Of a stretch of DNA of 64,000 nucleotides, positions 1-9,102 are shown piece by piece. A model generated the notes under the pieces. It made no database searches and had not been told where the DNA came from. It was given only the letters and a program-made list of their open reading frames with translations. The translations under genes were made by a program, and so were the position numbers. The stretch's first letter is position 1. Each line of letters opens with the position of its first letter. This DNA comes from Epilinea sp044228875 (lineage in GTDB: Bacteria; Chloroflexota; Anaerolineae; Epilineales; Epilineaceae): the NCBI GenBank assembly GCA_044228875.1, contig JBGAUA010000003.1, positions 1-64,000 of the forward strand, in the 5' to 3' direction.

Positions 1-3000
1 GACCCCACCGCCAAGACGTTCACCTTCGCCGTGATGCCCGACGGCTCGCGGACGATTCCCGCGCCGGCCGCGGCAGACGGCGAACAGGACGGCAGCGACC
101 TGATTCGCGCCCTGGCGCGGCGGCCGGAGTTGCGGGCGGTCATCGCCGACGGCAGGCTGCGGCTGGACCCGGCCGCCCTGCCGCGGCCCGCCGTGGTCGC
201 CGGCACCGCCGCCGACGATTCGCTGCAGTGGAACCTGCGCCTGATCAAGGTGGACGAAGCCCGCCGCCTCCTGGGCGTCGACGGCCGCGGCGTGACCGTC
301 GCCGTGGTGGATTCCGGTGTGGACTACCACCACCCCCTGCTGCAGCCCAGCTACCGCGGGACGCAGAGCAGCGGCAGCCCCCGGCATGCCCGCAACTGGT
401 GGTGCAACCGGGGTCTCGACGCCTTCTGCGGTCTGGGCGACACCTATCCCGTGGACAGTGTGGGCCATGGCAGCCACGTGCTGGGCACGATCCTGGCGCC
501 GCGGGGCATCGGCGTGGCGCCGGGCGCGCGCTGGATCGCGGCGCGCGCCTGCCAGGTGGACGGCTGCCCGCTCAGCTGGATGGTCGCCGCCTTGGAATGG
601 GTCATCGACCTGGGCGAGGATCGGCCGGACATCGTCAACCTCAGCCTGGGCACCGACGTGCCGCTGGAGATCGGCGTCTACCAGCAGGCCGTGAACCGCG
701 TCGTGGAGGCCGGGATCTTCGTGGTGGCCGCCATGGGCAACAACCCCGACTCCCTCCTGGCTCCGGCCACCTTCACCTCCACCCTGGGCGTTGGCGCCGT
801 GACCGCGGACCGCGCGGTGTGGAACCGCAGCGCCCGAGGGATCTCCACCTGGCAGGAGATCAAGCCGGACGTGATGGCGCCCGGCGTGGGCATCACCTCC
901 ACCCTTCCCGGCGGCGGGCTGGGCCGACTCTCCGGCACCAGCATGGCCTCCCCCCACGTGGCCGGTGTGGCCGCCCTGGTCCTGCAGGCCCGGCCGGGCC
1001 TCAAGCCGGCTGCGCTCAAGGATCTGCTGCGGCGCACCGCCACCCCTCTGGGCGCCGGCGTTCCCGACCGCGCCAGCGGCTGGGGCCTGGTCAACGCATA
1101 CGCCGCCGTGGCCTCGGTCAGCGATGTCGGCCAGCTGCGCGGCCAGGTGATCCGCGCCGCCGATGGCGAAGCCATCGTCTGGGCCCGGATCACGGTCGCC
1201 TCGCCCATCGGCGATCCCATGGCCTCGACCGTCGTCTCGCCTTCGGATGGCAGCTTCGCCCTGGACCTGCATCCGGGCAGCTACGTCATCGTCGCCGAGG
1301 CCTTCGGCTTCCGCCGCCGCAGCCAGCGCGACGTGAAGATCGTCACCGGCCAGACCACACAGCTGACGCTCTCCCTGGACTTCGACGAGCCCATGGGGGT
1401 GCTGGAGGGGCGCATCCTGGACGCTGAGAGCGGCGCGCCGTTGGACGGCAGCATCCGCCTGGCGGACGTGCCGTTCACCTTGGACAGCAGCGCCACCTTC
1501 GGCTTCAGCCAACGTCTGCCGGAACGCAGCTACGACCTGCGCGTGGAGCGCTTCGGCTACCGGGTGTTGACGGACACAGTGAAGATCAGCGCCGCGGCGC
1601 CCACCTCGCGGATCTACCGGCTGCAGCGCGCCCCGCGCATCCTGCTGGTGGACGGCGACGCCTGGATCTACAGCGGCGCGGTGGACCTGTACCGCGCCGC
1701 CCTGGATCGGATGGGCTACCTGTACGACGTGCACAGCGTGAGCGATGACTTCGCCGGCCCCGGCAAGCCAGGCGGACCGCCGACCGCGGCGACGATGGCG
1801 CGTTACGATCTCGTGATCTGGGCCAGCCCGCTGTCCAGCCCCAACAAGGTGATGGGCGCCTACGAACTCGGCGGCTACCTGGCGGGCGGCGGGCGGTTGC
1901 TGGTCTCCGGGCAGGACCTGCTCTGCCAGGACTCGGGGCGTGAGGTTCCCGGCAAGCCCTGCAACGAGAACGGGCCGGTGCTGCCCTACGTGCGCGATCA
2001 GCTGCTGGTCAAGGTGGTCGCCGACACCGCCATCGGGGGCTCCCAGGTCAGCGGCGTCGCCGGCGGACCGCTGGCCGGTTTGCGCTTCACCCTCAACGAT
2101 CCCGGCGGGCTGCAGAACCAGTCCTCGCCGGATGCGCTGGCCCTGCGCGACGATGCCCGGGGGCGGCTGATCCTGCGCTACGGCGGCGGCCAGGGCGCGG
2201 CGGCGCTGGTGGACACCTGCACCGGCTATCGCGCGGCGGTGCTGGGGTTCGGGATCGAGGGCATCGGCGATACGGCGGCGCGCGCCCTGCTGCTGGATCG
2301 GGTGATCCAGGCGCTGATGGCCCCGGCTCCCCCGTCGGGCCTGCACGCCGCCGTGAGCCAGTCACGGCTCATCCAGACCGCCGGCAGCAGCGCCGACTAT
2401 CGGCTGACCGTCCTCAACACCGGCGCGGCGGCCGCGGCCTACACGGTGGGCCTGGCCGCCGGGGCCTGGCCCGCCGAGCTGCGCCAGGCGGATTTCGGCG
2501 AGGCCAGCGACGGGCGCCTGCAGCTCGCCAGCTGCCAGAGCGCCGTCCTGGGCATCAGGGTGCGCATCCCCGCGAACAGCGCGCATGGCAGCTCGGACCT
2601 CACGGAAGTCCTGATCCAGGGCGCCGGCGACCCGCGGCGCATCGCGGTGGAGACCCGCACGCCGGCGCCGCTGCTGGTGGTGGACGGGGACTACGGCAGC
2701 GACAGCGAGCAGCGCTACCTCGAGGCACTGCGCGCGCTGGGGCTGCCCTACGACCATCTGGAGCTCGGTCTGCTGCAGCTCCGGCCCAGCCTGCCGCCCA
2801 CCCGCACCCTCCGCAGCTATCCAATGGTGCTGTGGTTCACGGGCTACAGCGGGCTCAAGATGGACCGCCACTTCGGCCCGGAAATCCAGCGCCTCATGGC
2901 CGACTACCTGGACGGCGGCGGCCGCCTGCTGCTCTCCTCCGAGGACTACCTCTACCATTGGGCCGCAACGCCCTACCGCGACGGGCGCTTCTTCCATCAG

Positions 3001-4119
3001 GAGCGCCTGGGCGTGGAGACCTTCGAGGAGAGCGCCGGGCAGGCCCACCAAGGGCCCTTGACCGGCGCGGCGGGATCGGTCTACCAGGATCTGCCGTCGG
3101 GTTGCAGGCTGGCGGCCAGGCCGCAGGCCGAGGACTTCAGCGACCGGCTGGTCCCGCGCCCTGTCCCACTGGCCCGCGCCGCCCTCCTCAACCAGCTGGG
3201 CGAGCCCATCGCGGCGCAGTATGAGCAGAGCGCCGGCTACAAGACCGTCTTCCTGGCCTTCGATGCCGCGACGTTGACCCCGTCATGTTCCGAGCGTGTG
3301 ATCGGCGACGCGCTGGACTGGTTCAACCCATGGACGACCAGCGCCCTGGAGCAGGTCGATGCCGCGGGGAAGGTGCTCCCGCCGGGGACCTACCGCGGCG
3401 GAGACCTGGTGCGCCTGCGGCTGCGCCTCAGCCATGGCGGACCCGCCGCGGAGGCCCCCGTCGCGGTGCGCTGGACCCTCCCGAGCGGCGCGCGGCTGGA
3501 GGACTCACCCCCCCTGCCGCCCGGCTGGGCCCTGGACGGCTCCGAACTGCGCTGGAGCGGTACCCTGCCGCGCTTCCAGGAGCTGGCCCTTCGCCTGAAC
3601 CTGCGACTGGAGCCGGATCTGCCCCGCGCGATGGAGCAGGCCTCGCAGGTGGCCATCACCAGCGACAACCAGACCCTGCGGCGGCGCACGGCCTGGCGGG
3701 TGAACGCGCCGGATCTGCGGGGCTCCTCCAAGAGCGTGCCGGACGGCCAGCGCGAGGTCCGTCCCGGACAGACGGTCAAGTTCATCATCAATCTGGCCAA
3801 CACCGGCACCGAGCCCAGCGGGCGCTTCGTCCTGACCGATACCTTGCCCGCCGGCCTGGAGCTCCTGCCGGACAGGATCCTGGCCGAGAGCGGCACGGCA
3901 CGCCTCGCCGGCGCCAATCGCCTGGTCTGGGAAGGGAGCGGTCTGCCCGCGGGCAGCAGCAACTCGCTGGGCTATTCCGCCCACGGTGCCGGCTGGCTGG
4001 CCAACCGCGCCGAGCTCCATGAAGTGGGCCTGCCGTCCTGGTGGTTGGAAGCCCGGATCTTCGTCCGGCCCGAGCTCGTCTTCCCCTGGCTGGGCCTGGA
4101 GCCCGACCCCGACCCCTGA
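1..4119 (+). CDS. Secreted subtilisin-family (S8) serine protease, 5' partial
   Basis: The reading frame is open from base 1, so the true start and any signal peptide probably lie outside the window; the first in-window start codon is GTG 31. Counting codons from base 1, the catalytic triad is visible: Asp104 (AVVDSG), His156 (GHGSHV) and Ser314 (SGTSMASPH). After the protease domain (about 75-375) come two carboxypeptidase-regulatory-like beta repeats (about 380-540). Two copies of an alpha/beta module follow, beginning ILLVDGD (about 545) and LLVVDGD (about 890) and each containing a YL-x-GGGRLL segment. A DUF11-like repeat follows at about 1240-1340. The protein ends in PELVFPWLG plus an acidic tail, resembling the end of the M14 enzyme at 31713. 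It is probably an extracellular processing or degradative protease. The family call is firm; the substrate is unknown. Confidence 0.9.
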   Translation, partial: DPTAKTFTFAVMPDGSRTIPAPAAADGEQDGSDLIRALARRPELRAVIADGRLRLDPAALPRPAVVAGTAADDSLQWNLRLIKVDEARRLLGVDGRGVTVAVVDSGVDYHHPLLQPSYRGTQSSGSPRHARNWWCNRGLDAFCGLGDTYPVDSVGHGSHVLGTILAPRGIGVAPGARWIAARACQVDGCPLSWMVAALEWVIDLGEDRPDIVNLSLGTDVPLEIGVYQQAVNRVVEAGIFVVAAMGNNPDSLLAPATFTSTLGVGAVTADRAVWNRSARGISTWQEIKPDVMAPGVGITSTLPGGGLGRLSGTSMASPHVAGVAALVLQARPGLKPAALKDLLRRTATPLGAGVPDRASGWGLVNAYAAVASVSDVGQLRGQVIRAADGEAIVWARITVASPIGDPMASTVVSPSDGSFALDLHPGSYVIVAEAFGFRRRSQRDVKIVTGQTTQLTLSLDFDEPMGVLEGRILDAESGAPLDGSIRLADVPFTLDSSATFGFSQRLPERSYDLRVERFGYRVLTDTVKISAAAPTSRIYRLQRAPRILLVDGDAWIYSGAVDLYRAALDRMGYLYDVHSVSDDFAGPGKPGGPPTAATMARYDLVIWASPLSSPNKVMGAYELGGYLAGGGRLLVSGQDLLCQDSGREVPGKPCNENGPVLPYVRDQLLVKVVADTAIGGSQVSGVAGGPLAGLRFTLNDPGGLQNQSSPDALALRDDARGRLILRYGGGQGAAALVDTCTGYRAAVLGFGIEGIGDTAARALLLDRVIQALMAPAPPSGLHAAVSQSRLIQTAGSSADYRLTVLNTGAAAAAYTVGLAAGAWPAELRQADFGEASDGRLQLASCQSAVLGIRVRIPANSAHGSSDLTEVLIQGAGDPRRIAVETRTPAPLLVVDGDYGSDSEQRYLEALRALGLPYDHLELGLLQLRPSLPPTRTLRSYPMVLWFTGYSGLKMDRHFGPEIQRLMADYLDGGGRLLLSSEDYLYHWAATPYRDGRFFHQERLGVETFEESAGQAHQGPLTGAAGSVYQDLPSGCRLAARPQAEDFSDRLVPRPVPLARAALLNQLGEPIAAQYEQSAGYKTVFLAFDAATLTPSCSERVIGDALDWFNPWTTSALEQVDAAGKVLPPGTYRGGDLVRLRLRLSHGGPAAEAPVAVRWTLPSGARLEDSPPLPPGWALDGSELRWSGTLPRFQELALRLNLRLEPDLPRAMEQASQVAITSDNQTLRRRTAWRVNAPDLRGSSKSVPDGQREVRPGQTVKFIINLANTGTEPSGRFVLTDTLPAGLELLPDRILAESGTARLAGANRLVWEGSGLPAGSSNSLGYSAHGAGWLANRAELHEVGLPSWWLEARIFVRPELVFPWLGLEPDPDP

Positions 4120-4146
4120 GGACGCTGCGGCCGGACGCCCTTGTTC

Positions 4147-4152
4147 TATAAT
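4147..4152 (+). promoter_or_regulatory. Candidate -10 element upstream of phoU
   Basis: A perfect TATAAT lies in the 110-bp gap after the subtilase gene and about 78 bp before the phoU start. No good -35 box sits 16-18 bp upstream. The hexamer is unusually AT-rich for this GC-rich region. Confidence 0.5.
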
Positions 4153-4230
4153 GCCGCCCTTACGGAGCCAGCGCTTCGGCTGACATCGTCGCCATCGGCA
4201 GCAGCCCCCCGAAAGCGAGCAGGATCGATC

Positions 4231-4890
4231 ATGAGCACGCGGTCGGCATTCGAATCCGAAATGCGCAACCTGGAAGACCGGCTGCGCGCCATGGCCGATC
4301 AGGTCGGCGCGGCGGTCGATCAAGCCACGCGGTCCCTGGTGGACAACGACAGCCCGCTGGCGCGGCGGATCATCGAGGGTGACGAGGACATCAACCGCCT
4401 GTGGGCCAACCTGCAGCGCGACATCCTGGAGATCATCGCGCGCCAGCAGCCGCTGGCCTCCGACCTCCGGGAGATTCTCGCCATCTCCGCCATCATCACG
4501 GACCTGGAGCGGATCGGCGACCACGCCAAGCGCATCGCCGTCACCACGCTCGAGATCGCCGACAACCCGCCGACGGAGCCCTTCGTCGACATCCCACGCA
4601 TGGCCCTTCTGGCCTGCACGCTGCTCCAGGGTCAGGTGGATGCCTTCCTGCAGCGCGACAGCCAGTCGGCCCGGGCCATCGCCGTCCGCGACAACGAGAT
4701 CGACGCGCTCTACCGCAAGTGCTACGGCGACCTGCTGGCCGATATGCGCGCCGATCCGTCGACGATCGATCGCGCCAGCAAGCTGATGTGGACCGCCAAG
4801 AGCATCGAACGCATCGGCGACCACGTGACGAACATCGGCGAGTGGGTGGTGTTCCTGGAGACCGGCCAGCTGGTGGAGCTCAACGCTTGA
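4231..4890 (+). CDS. phoU: Phosphate signalling protein PhoU
   Basis: This 219-residue all-helical protein has the two repeated PhoU three-helix units. Each contains the conserved E/DRIGDHA-type metal-binding signature: LERIGDHAKRI in the first half and IERIGDHVTNI in the second. PhoU links the Pst phosphate transporter to the PhoR/PhoB two-component system and represses the regulon when phosphate is plentiful. I chose ATG 4231 because an AGGA-like site precedes it and the conserved fold begins directly after; an in-frame ATG at 4141 overlaps the likely promoter. No pst or pho genes are adjacent. The stop codon overlaps the TTG start of the next gene, so the two are probably translated together. 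Confidence 0.93.
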   Translation: MSTRSAFESEMRNLEDRLRAMADQVGAAVDQATRSLVDNDSPLARRIIEGDEDINRLWANLQRDILEIIARQQPLASDLREILAISAIITDLERIGDHAKRIAVTTLEIADNPPTEPFVDIPRMALLACTLLQGQVDAFLQRDSQSARAIAVRDNEIDALYRKCYGDLLADMRADPSTIDRASKLMWTAKSIERIGDHVTNIGEWVVFLETGQLVELNA

Positions 4891-6131
4891 GCGCAACGCC
4901 TCTGCCGGACGCCAACGCGCAGCACGCGCTCCTCGAGCAGTTGGCCGATGCGGCCCAGCGCAACGCCGATGCGCTCGCCAGCCAGGACAGCGTCATCGGC
5001 GCGCTGCGCGCGCGGCTGGCGGAGATGGAAGGCCTCGCCCGCGAGCGGGAGCAGGCCGATCTCCGGCGCAACGAGCAGGTGGAGCGTCTGGCCGCCGCGG
5101 TCGACCGGCTGCTGGGTGACCACAGCCTCGCCGGCCAGGTGGAGGCCCTGGGCGCCCAGCAGATGCGTCTGGCCGAACGCGCCGAGCAGCTGGCGGTGGA
5201 CCTGCGGCGCATCGATCAGCTCCAGGCCGGCCTGACGCAGCTGGGCCGGGAGCTGACCGGCGAGCTGACCAGCCGCGACCATGCCCTGCGCAGCGAGTTG
5301 CAGGCGCAAAGCCGCCAGCGCGTGGAGGAGGGCGAGCGACTGAACCGCAGCCTCCAACCGCTGGTCGCGCGCGGCGAAGCGATCACGGCCATGGACAAGG
5401 CGCTGGAATCCCTTGCGCGGCAGCAGACGGACCTGCTGCGCCAGTTGCAGGCGCAGGACGTCCGGCTGGGCCACCTGGCCGCCTCCCTGGGGTCTCGCGA
5501 TGAACAGGCGCGGCAGCAGGAGCAGCGACTGCGTGCGACGATCCTGGAATCGCGGGCCCAGATGCAGGAGCTGGCGGCCACGGTCGGCCGTTGGCAGGGC
5601 CACCTGGAGGCGCAGAGCGAGACCCTTCGCGAGGCGCGCGGCGTGGTGGAGCAGGCCCGACTGGAGGCCGACCGCCTGCGGGTCGAATTCCATGCCAGCA
5701 AGGAACAGACCCGGGTCGCAGCGGAACGGGTCGACGCCGCCCTGGTCGGCCTGCGCGAGGAGAGCGCGGGGATCTGGGAGCAGTTCCTGACCCGGCGGCG
5801 ACTGGATTGGACCACCCTCGCCCAGGAGCGCCTGGCTGAACGGCAGGCCCTGGCCGACGAGCTCAACGCCCTGCGGGGCGGCATGGATGCCGAGCTGGTC
5901 GCCCTTGCCGAGGGTCTGTCGGCTGGCCTGGAGCTGGGCCGGCAAGACCTGGACAGCCTGCGCCATCGGATGGGGCTCTTCATGCTCCGACTGCGTGACA
6001 GCGTCCTGGCCGGAGCCGAATCCTTCGATGTCGACCTGCCCTCCGGCGATCCGGGAGCGCAATCCCCGGAGCGGCGCCAGGCCTTGCGGCGGGCGCTGCG
6101 CGCCAGGCGCCAGGCCGGGGGAGGGCCGTGA
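4887..6131 (+). CDS. Coiled-coil protein of unknown function
   Basis: This 414-residue protein is almost entirely charged, Leu/Ala/Gln/Arg-rich heptad sequence, predicted to be one long coiled coil. It has no signal peptide, no membrane segment and almost no hydrophobic core blocks. I place the start at TTG 4887, whose last two bases begin the phoU stop codon (TTGA overlap), because a GGAG site lies 8 bases upstream and nothing conserved lies before it. The end overlaps the selB GTG start. The tight sandwich between phoU and selB suggests co-expression, but I can assign no function. A structural or scaffold role is a guess from composition only. Confidence 0.75.
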   Translation: MSATPLPDANAQHALLEQLADAAQRNADALASQDSVIGALRARLAEMEGLAREREQADLRRNEQVERLAAAVDRLLGDHSLAGQVEALGAQQMRLAERAEQLAVDLRRIDQLQAGLTQLGRELTGELTSRDHALRSELQAQSRQRVEEGERLNRSLQPLVARGEAITAMDKALESLARQQTDLLRQLQAQDVRLGHLAASLGSRDEQARQQEQRLRATILESRAQMQELAATVGRWQGHLEAQSETLREARGVVEQARLEADRLRVEFHASKEQTRVAAERVDAALVGLREESAGIWEQFLTRRRLDWTTLAQERLAERQALADELNALRGGMDAELVALAEGLSAGLELGRQDLDSLRHRMGLFMLRLRDSVLAGAESFDVDLPSGDPGAQSPERRQALRRALRARRQAGGGP

Positions 6132-8041
6132 GCCGCGTCGTCGTCGTCGGCACGGCTGGGCACGTCGATCACGGCAAGAGCACCCTGGTCCGTGCCTTGA
6201 CCGGTACGGACCCCGATCGGCTGAGCGAAGAGAAGCGCCGGGGAATGACCATCGATCTCGGCTTTGCCTGGATGCGTCTGCCCGGCGGCAACGTGCTGAG
6301 CCTGGTCGACGTGCCGGGGCACGAGGACTTCATCCGCAACATGCTCGCGGGAGCCGGCGGCGTGGACGCCGGCATCCTCGTGGTGGCCGCCGACGAGGGT
6401 CCGATGCCCCAGACCCGGGAGCACCTGGCCATCCTGGACCTCCTCGGCCTGCGCCATTGTCTGGTGGCGCTGACGAAGACAGACCTGGTCGACGACGACT
6501 GGATCGCGCTCGTCTCCGATGATCTGCGCGCCCTGCTGGCCCCAACCTGCCTCGCCGACGCGCCCATCGTGCCCGTCTCGGCCGAGACCGGAGCCGGATT
6601 GGACCTGCTGCTGGCAGCGCTGGAGCGACTGGTCGAGCAGGCCCCCGAACCGGTCGACCGCGGCCGGCCGCGGCTGTCCGTCGATCGTGCCTTCAGCCTG
6701 GCCGGATTCGGCACGGTGGTCACGGGCACCTTGCGCGACGGCAGCCTGCGCGTGGGCGACACGGTCTCGCTGCAGCCGCAGGAGCAGCTGCGCAGCCGCG
6801 TCCGCGGACTGCACGCCCATGGGCAGGCGACGGAAGAGGCCCGGCCGGGCTCCAGGACGGCCATCAATCTGGTGGGGCTGGAGCCGGCGGCCATTCCCCG
6901 GGGCACTCTGGTCTCGCTCCCGGACCAGTACGCGCCCACTCGGCTGGTGGATGTTCGGCTGCGCGCCCTGGCCGAACTGCCGCAGGCCCTGGCGCATGAC
7001 CTGCGGCTGCAGGTCTACCACGGGGCGTCCGAGACCCCGGCCTTCCTGAGGGTCATCGGGGCCCAGGCCATCGCCCCTGGCACCGAAGGAGACGCGCAGC
7101 TGCGCCTCGAGCGCCCCCTGGTCCTGGCCACCGGCGACCGCCTGGTCCTGCGCCTGCCGTCGCCGGAGCGCACCATCGGCGGCGCGCGGGTATTGGACTG
7201 CCACCCGCCCGGTCGCCGGCGCCGCTTCGCCGCGGCGGTCAGCGCCCGGTTCGCCGACCTCGCCGGCGGCGAACCGGCGGCGGTGGTCTGGCAGCTGCTC
7301 GCCGAGCGCGAGCCCTGCGTCGCCGAGCGTCTGCAGCCGGTGGATCTCGGCTTCGAGGCCCCGGAGCGCGACGCCGCCCTCGCCCGGCTGGCCGCCGCCG
7401 GTCGGGTATTGAACCTGGACGGACAGTGGGTCACGGACCGGGGCTGGGCCCGCCTGCGTCGACTGACCGAGCTGATCCTGCTGCGCTACCACGACCGCCA
7501 TCCGCTTCGACCGGGCGTGCCCGCGGAGGAGTTGCGCGGGCAGCTGCGGCTGCCGCCCGAGGTGATGGCCGCCGTGACGCGGCGGGCCGTCGAGGACGGT
7601 TGGATGCAGCGGGAGGGCGAGCTGCTGCGCGATCCGCGGCACAGCGTCCGCTTCTCCAGCAGCCAGGACGAGGCGGTGAAGCAGCTCCTGGGTCGGTTCC
7701 GGGCCCAGCCCTTCGTCCCGCCTTCGTTCAAGGAGGCCGAGGCGGAGGCGGGCGCCAAGGTGCTGGAGGCCCTGATCAAGCAGGGCGACCTCGTGCTGGT
7801 CTCGCCCGAGGTGCTCTTCGATCGACAGGCCTATGCCGACCTGCGCCAGGGCGTCGTGGAGCTCATCAAGGCCCAGGGATCGATGACCCTGGCCGATCTG
7901 CGCGATCGCTTCAGCACCAGCCGCAAGTTCGCCCAGGCCATCCTGGAGCATTTCGACCGCGTGCGCCTGACCCGGCGCGTCGGCGACAACCGGGTGCTGG
8001 CCGCGGCGCCCGGAGGCGGCGACACGTCGGAGCAGGCATGA
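6128..8041 (+). CDS. selB: Selenocysteine-specific translation elongation factor SelB
   Basis: SelB delivers selenocysteinyl-tRNA to UGA codons marked by a SECIS element. The 637-residue protein starts with the G1 loop GHVDHGKS (residues 11-18). It continues with the switch region RRGMTIDLGFA, DVPGHEDF (G3) and TKTD (G4), then beta-barrel domains, and ends with the C-terminal winged-helix repeats that bind SECIS RNA (about 380-625). The GMTIDLGF switch and the winged-helix tail separate it from EF-Tu. It starts with GTG inside the stop of the coiled-coil gene (GTGA), and its own stop overlaps the next ATG. No selA, selD or tRNA-Sec gene is in the window. Confidence 0.93.
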   Translation: MSRVVVVGTAGHVDHGKSTLVRALTGTDPDRLSEEKRRGMTIDLGFAWMRLPGGNVLSLVDVPGHEDFIRNMLAGAGGVDAGILVVAADEGPMPQTREHLAILDLLGLRHCLVALTKTDLVDDDWIALVSDDLRALLAPTCLADAPIVPVSAETGAGLDLLLAALERLVEQAPEPVDRGRPRLSVDRAFSLAGFGTVVTGTLRDGSLRVGDTVSLQPQEQLRSRVRGLHAHGQATEEARPGSRTAINLVGLEPAAIPRGTLVSLPDQYAPTRLVDVRLRALAELPQALAHDLRLQVYHGASETPAFLRVIGAQAIAPGTEGDAQLRLERPLVLATGDRLVLRLPSPERTIGGARVLDCHPPGRRRRFAAAVSARFADLAGGEPAAVVWQLLAEREPCVAERLQPVDLGFEAPERDAALARLAAAGRVLNLDGQWVTDRGWARLRRLTELILLRYHDRHPLRPGVPAEELRGQLRLPPEVMAAVTRRAVEDGWMQREGELLRDPRHSVRFSSSQDEAVKQLLGRFRAQPFVPPSFKEAEAEAGAKVLEALIKQGDLVLVSPEVLFDRQAYADLRQGVVELIKAQGSMTLADLRDRFSTSRKFAQAILEHFDRVRLTRRVGDNRVLAAAPGGGDTSEQA

Positions 8042-9012
8042 GCGCCGATGACGTCGCTGGGGGCGCTTCCCCGCCGTCCGATCCGCCCGGCGCCGCGACG
8101 CTCGACGACGTGGCCGTCATCATCGTCAACCACGGTACGGCGGCGCTCCTGCTGGACTGCCTGCGGTCGCTGGCCGGCGGAGGCCTGCAAGGCCTGTCCG
8201 CCACCGTCTGGGTGGTGGACAACGCCTCGCCTGATGACAGCGTCGCCCTGATTCGCGACCAGTTCCCTTGGGCGCAGCTCGTCGCGAGCAGCGAGAACCT
8301 GGGCTTCTCCAGCGCCAACAACCTGGGGCTGAGGCAGGCGGGCTTCACCGACGCCGGCGATACGCCCGGCCGGCCCCGCTTTCGCCATGCGCTGATCCTC
8401 AACCCGGACACAGTGGTCCCGGCGGGAGCGGTGCGCCAGTTGGTGGAAGACCTGGAGGCGGAGCCGACGCTGGCCGTGGTCGGTCCGCGCCTGCTGCTAC
8501 CGGACGGCTCGCTGGACCCGGCCTGCCGGCGCTCCTTCCCTTCGCCGTCGGTCTCCTTCTACCGGCTCCTGGGCCTCTCCCGCCGTTTCCCACGTCATCC
8601 GCGCTTCGGCCGCTACAACATGACCTTCCTTCCGGAGGACCAGGCGGCCGACGTCGACAGCGTGGTGGGCGCCTGCATGCTGGTGCGCGGCGCGGCCATC
8701 GCCGAAGTGGGACTGTTCGACGAGCGCTTCTGGATGTACGGCGAGGATCTGGATTGGTGCCTGCGCTTCAAGAAGGCGGGCTGGCGCGTCGCCTACCGGC
8801 CGCGGACCGTCGTGCACCATGTCAAGCGAGCCGCCAGCCGCGCGAGCTCTCGGGCGCGCTTTGAGTTCCAGCGCGCCATGTGGCTCTTCTATGACAAGCA
8901 TTACGCGCGCGAGACCAGCTTGCCTGTGCACCTGCTGGTCTTGCTCGGCCTGGCCCTGCGCGGAGGGCCGCGGCTCCTGGCGGAGATGCTGGGACGCGGC
9001 CGGTCGGCCTGA
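8038..9012 (+). CDS. Family 2 glycosyltransferase (rhamnosyltransferase-like)
   Basis: This 324-residue GT-A fold enzyme resembles the WbbL/RfbF group. It has the N-terminal VAVIIVNHG strand, VVDNASPDDS (nucleotide-binding Asp), NLGFSSANNLG, the DxD-like LNPDT metal site, and the acceptor-side YGEDLDWCLRFKKAGW. A C-terminal hydrophobic stretch suggests membrane association. It probably adds a sugar to a lipid-linked surface glycan. The ATG overlaps the selB stop (ATGA), so it is part of the phoU-selB transcript despite the unrelated function. The sugar-transferase gene that starts the same pathway lies just downstream. The donor sugar cannot be told from sequence. Confidence 0.85.
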   Translation: MSADDVAGGASPPSDPPGAATLDDVAVIIVNHGTAALLLDCLRSLAGGGLQGLSATVWVVDNASPDDSVALIRDQFPWAQLVASSENLGFSSANNLGLRQAGFTDAGDTPGRPRFRHALILNPDTVVPAGAVRQLVEDLEAEPTLAVVGPRLLLPDGSLDPACRRSFPSPSVSFYRLLGLSRRFPRHPRFGRYNMTFLPEDQAADVDSVVGACMLVRGAAIAEVGLFDERFWMYGEDLDWCLRFKKAGWRVAYRPRTVVHHVKRAASRASSRARFEFQRAMWLFYDKHYARETSLPVHLLVLLGLALRGGPRLLAEMLGRGRSA

Positions 9013-9025
9013 GCCGATGAGCGCC

Positions 9026-9055
9026 TTCACGCCGTCCCGGCGGCCGTGCTATGCT
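9026..9055 (+). promoter_or_regulatory. Candidate extended -10 promoter for the sugar transferase
   Basis: TTCACG at 9026-9031 and TATGCT at 9050-9055 are separated by 18 bp, with a TG dinucleotide at 9047-9048 giving an extended -10 (TGCTATGCT). It lies about 48 bp before the TTG start. The TGCTATnnT pattern recurs at several other promoters in this window. Confidence 0.5.
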
Positions 9056-9102
9056 CAGCGCCGAGGGCCGGTATCGGGTGCCCTCGGCATGGAGAACCCG
9101 TC

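Noticed and set aside
5216..7951. A 911-codon minus-strand frame opposite selB and the coiled-coil gene
   Set aside because: A shadow of selB, whose GTPase motifs fix the real frame.
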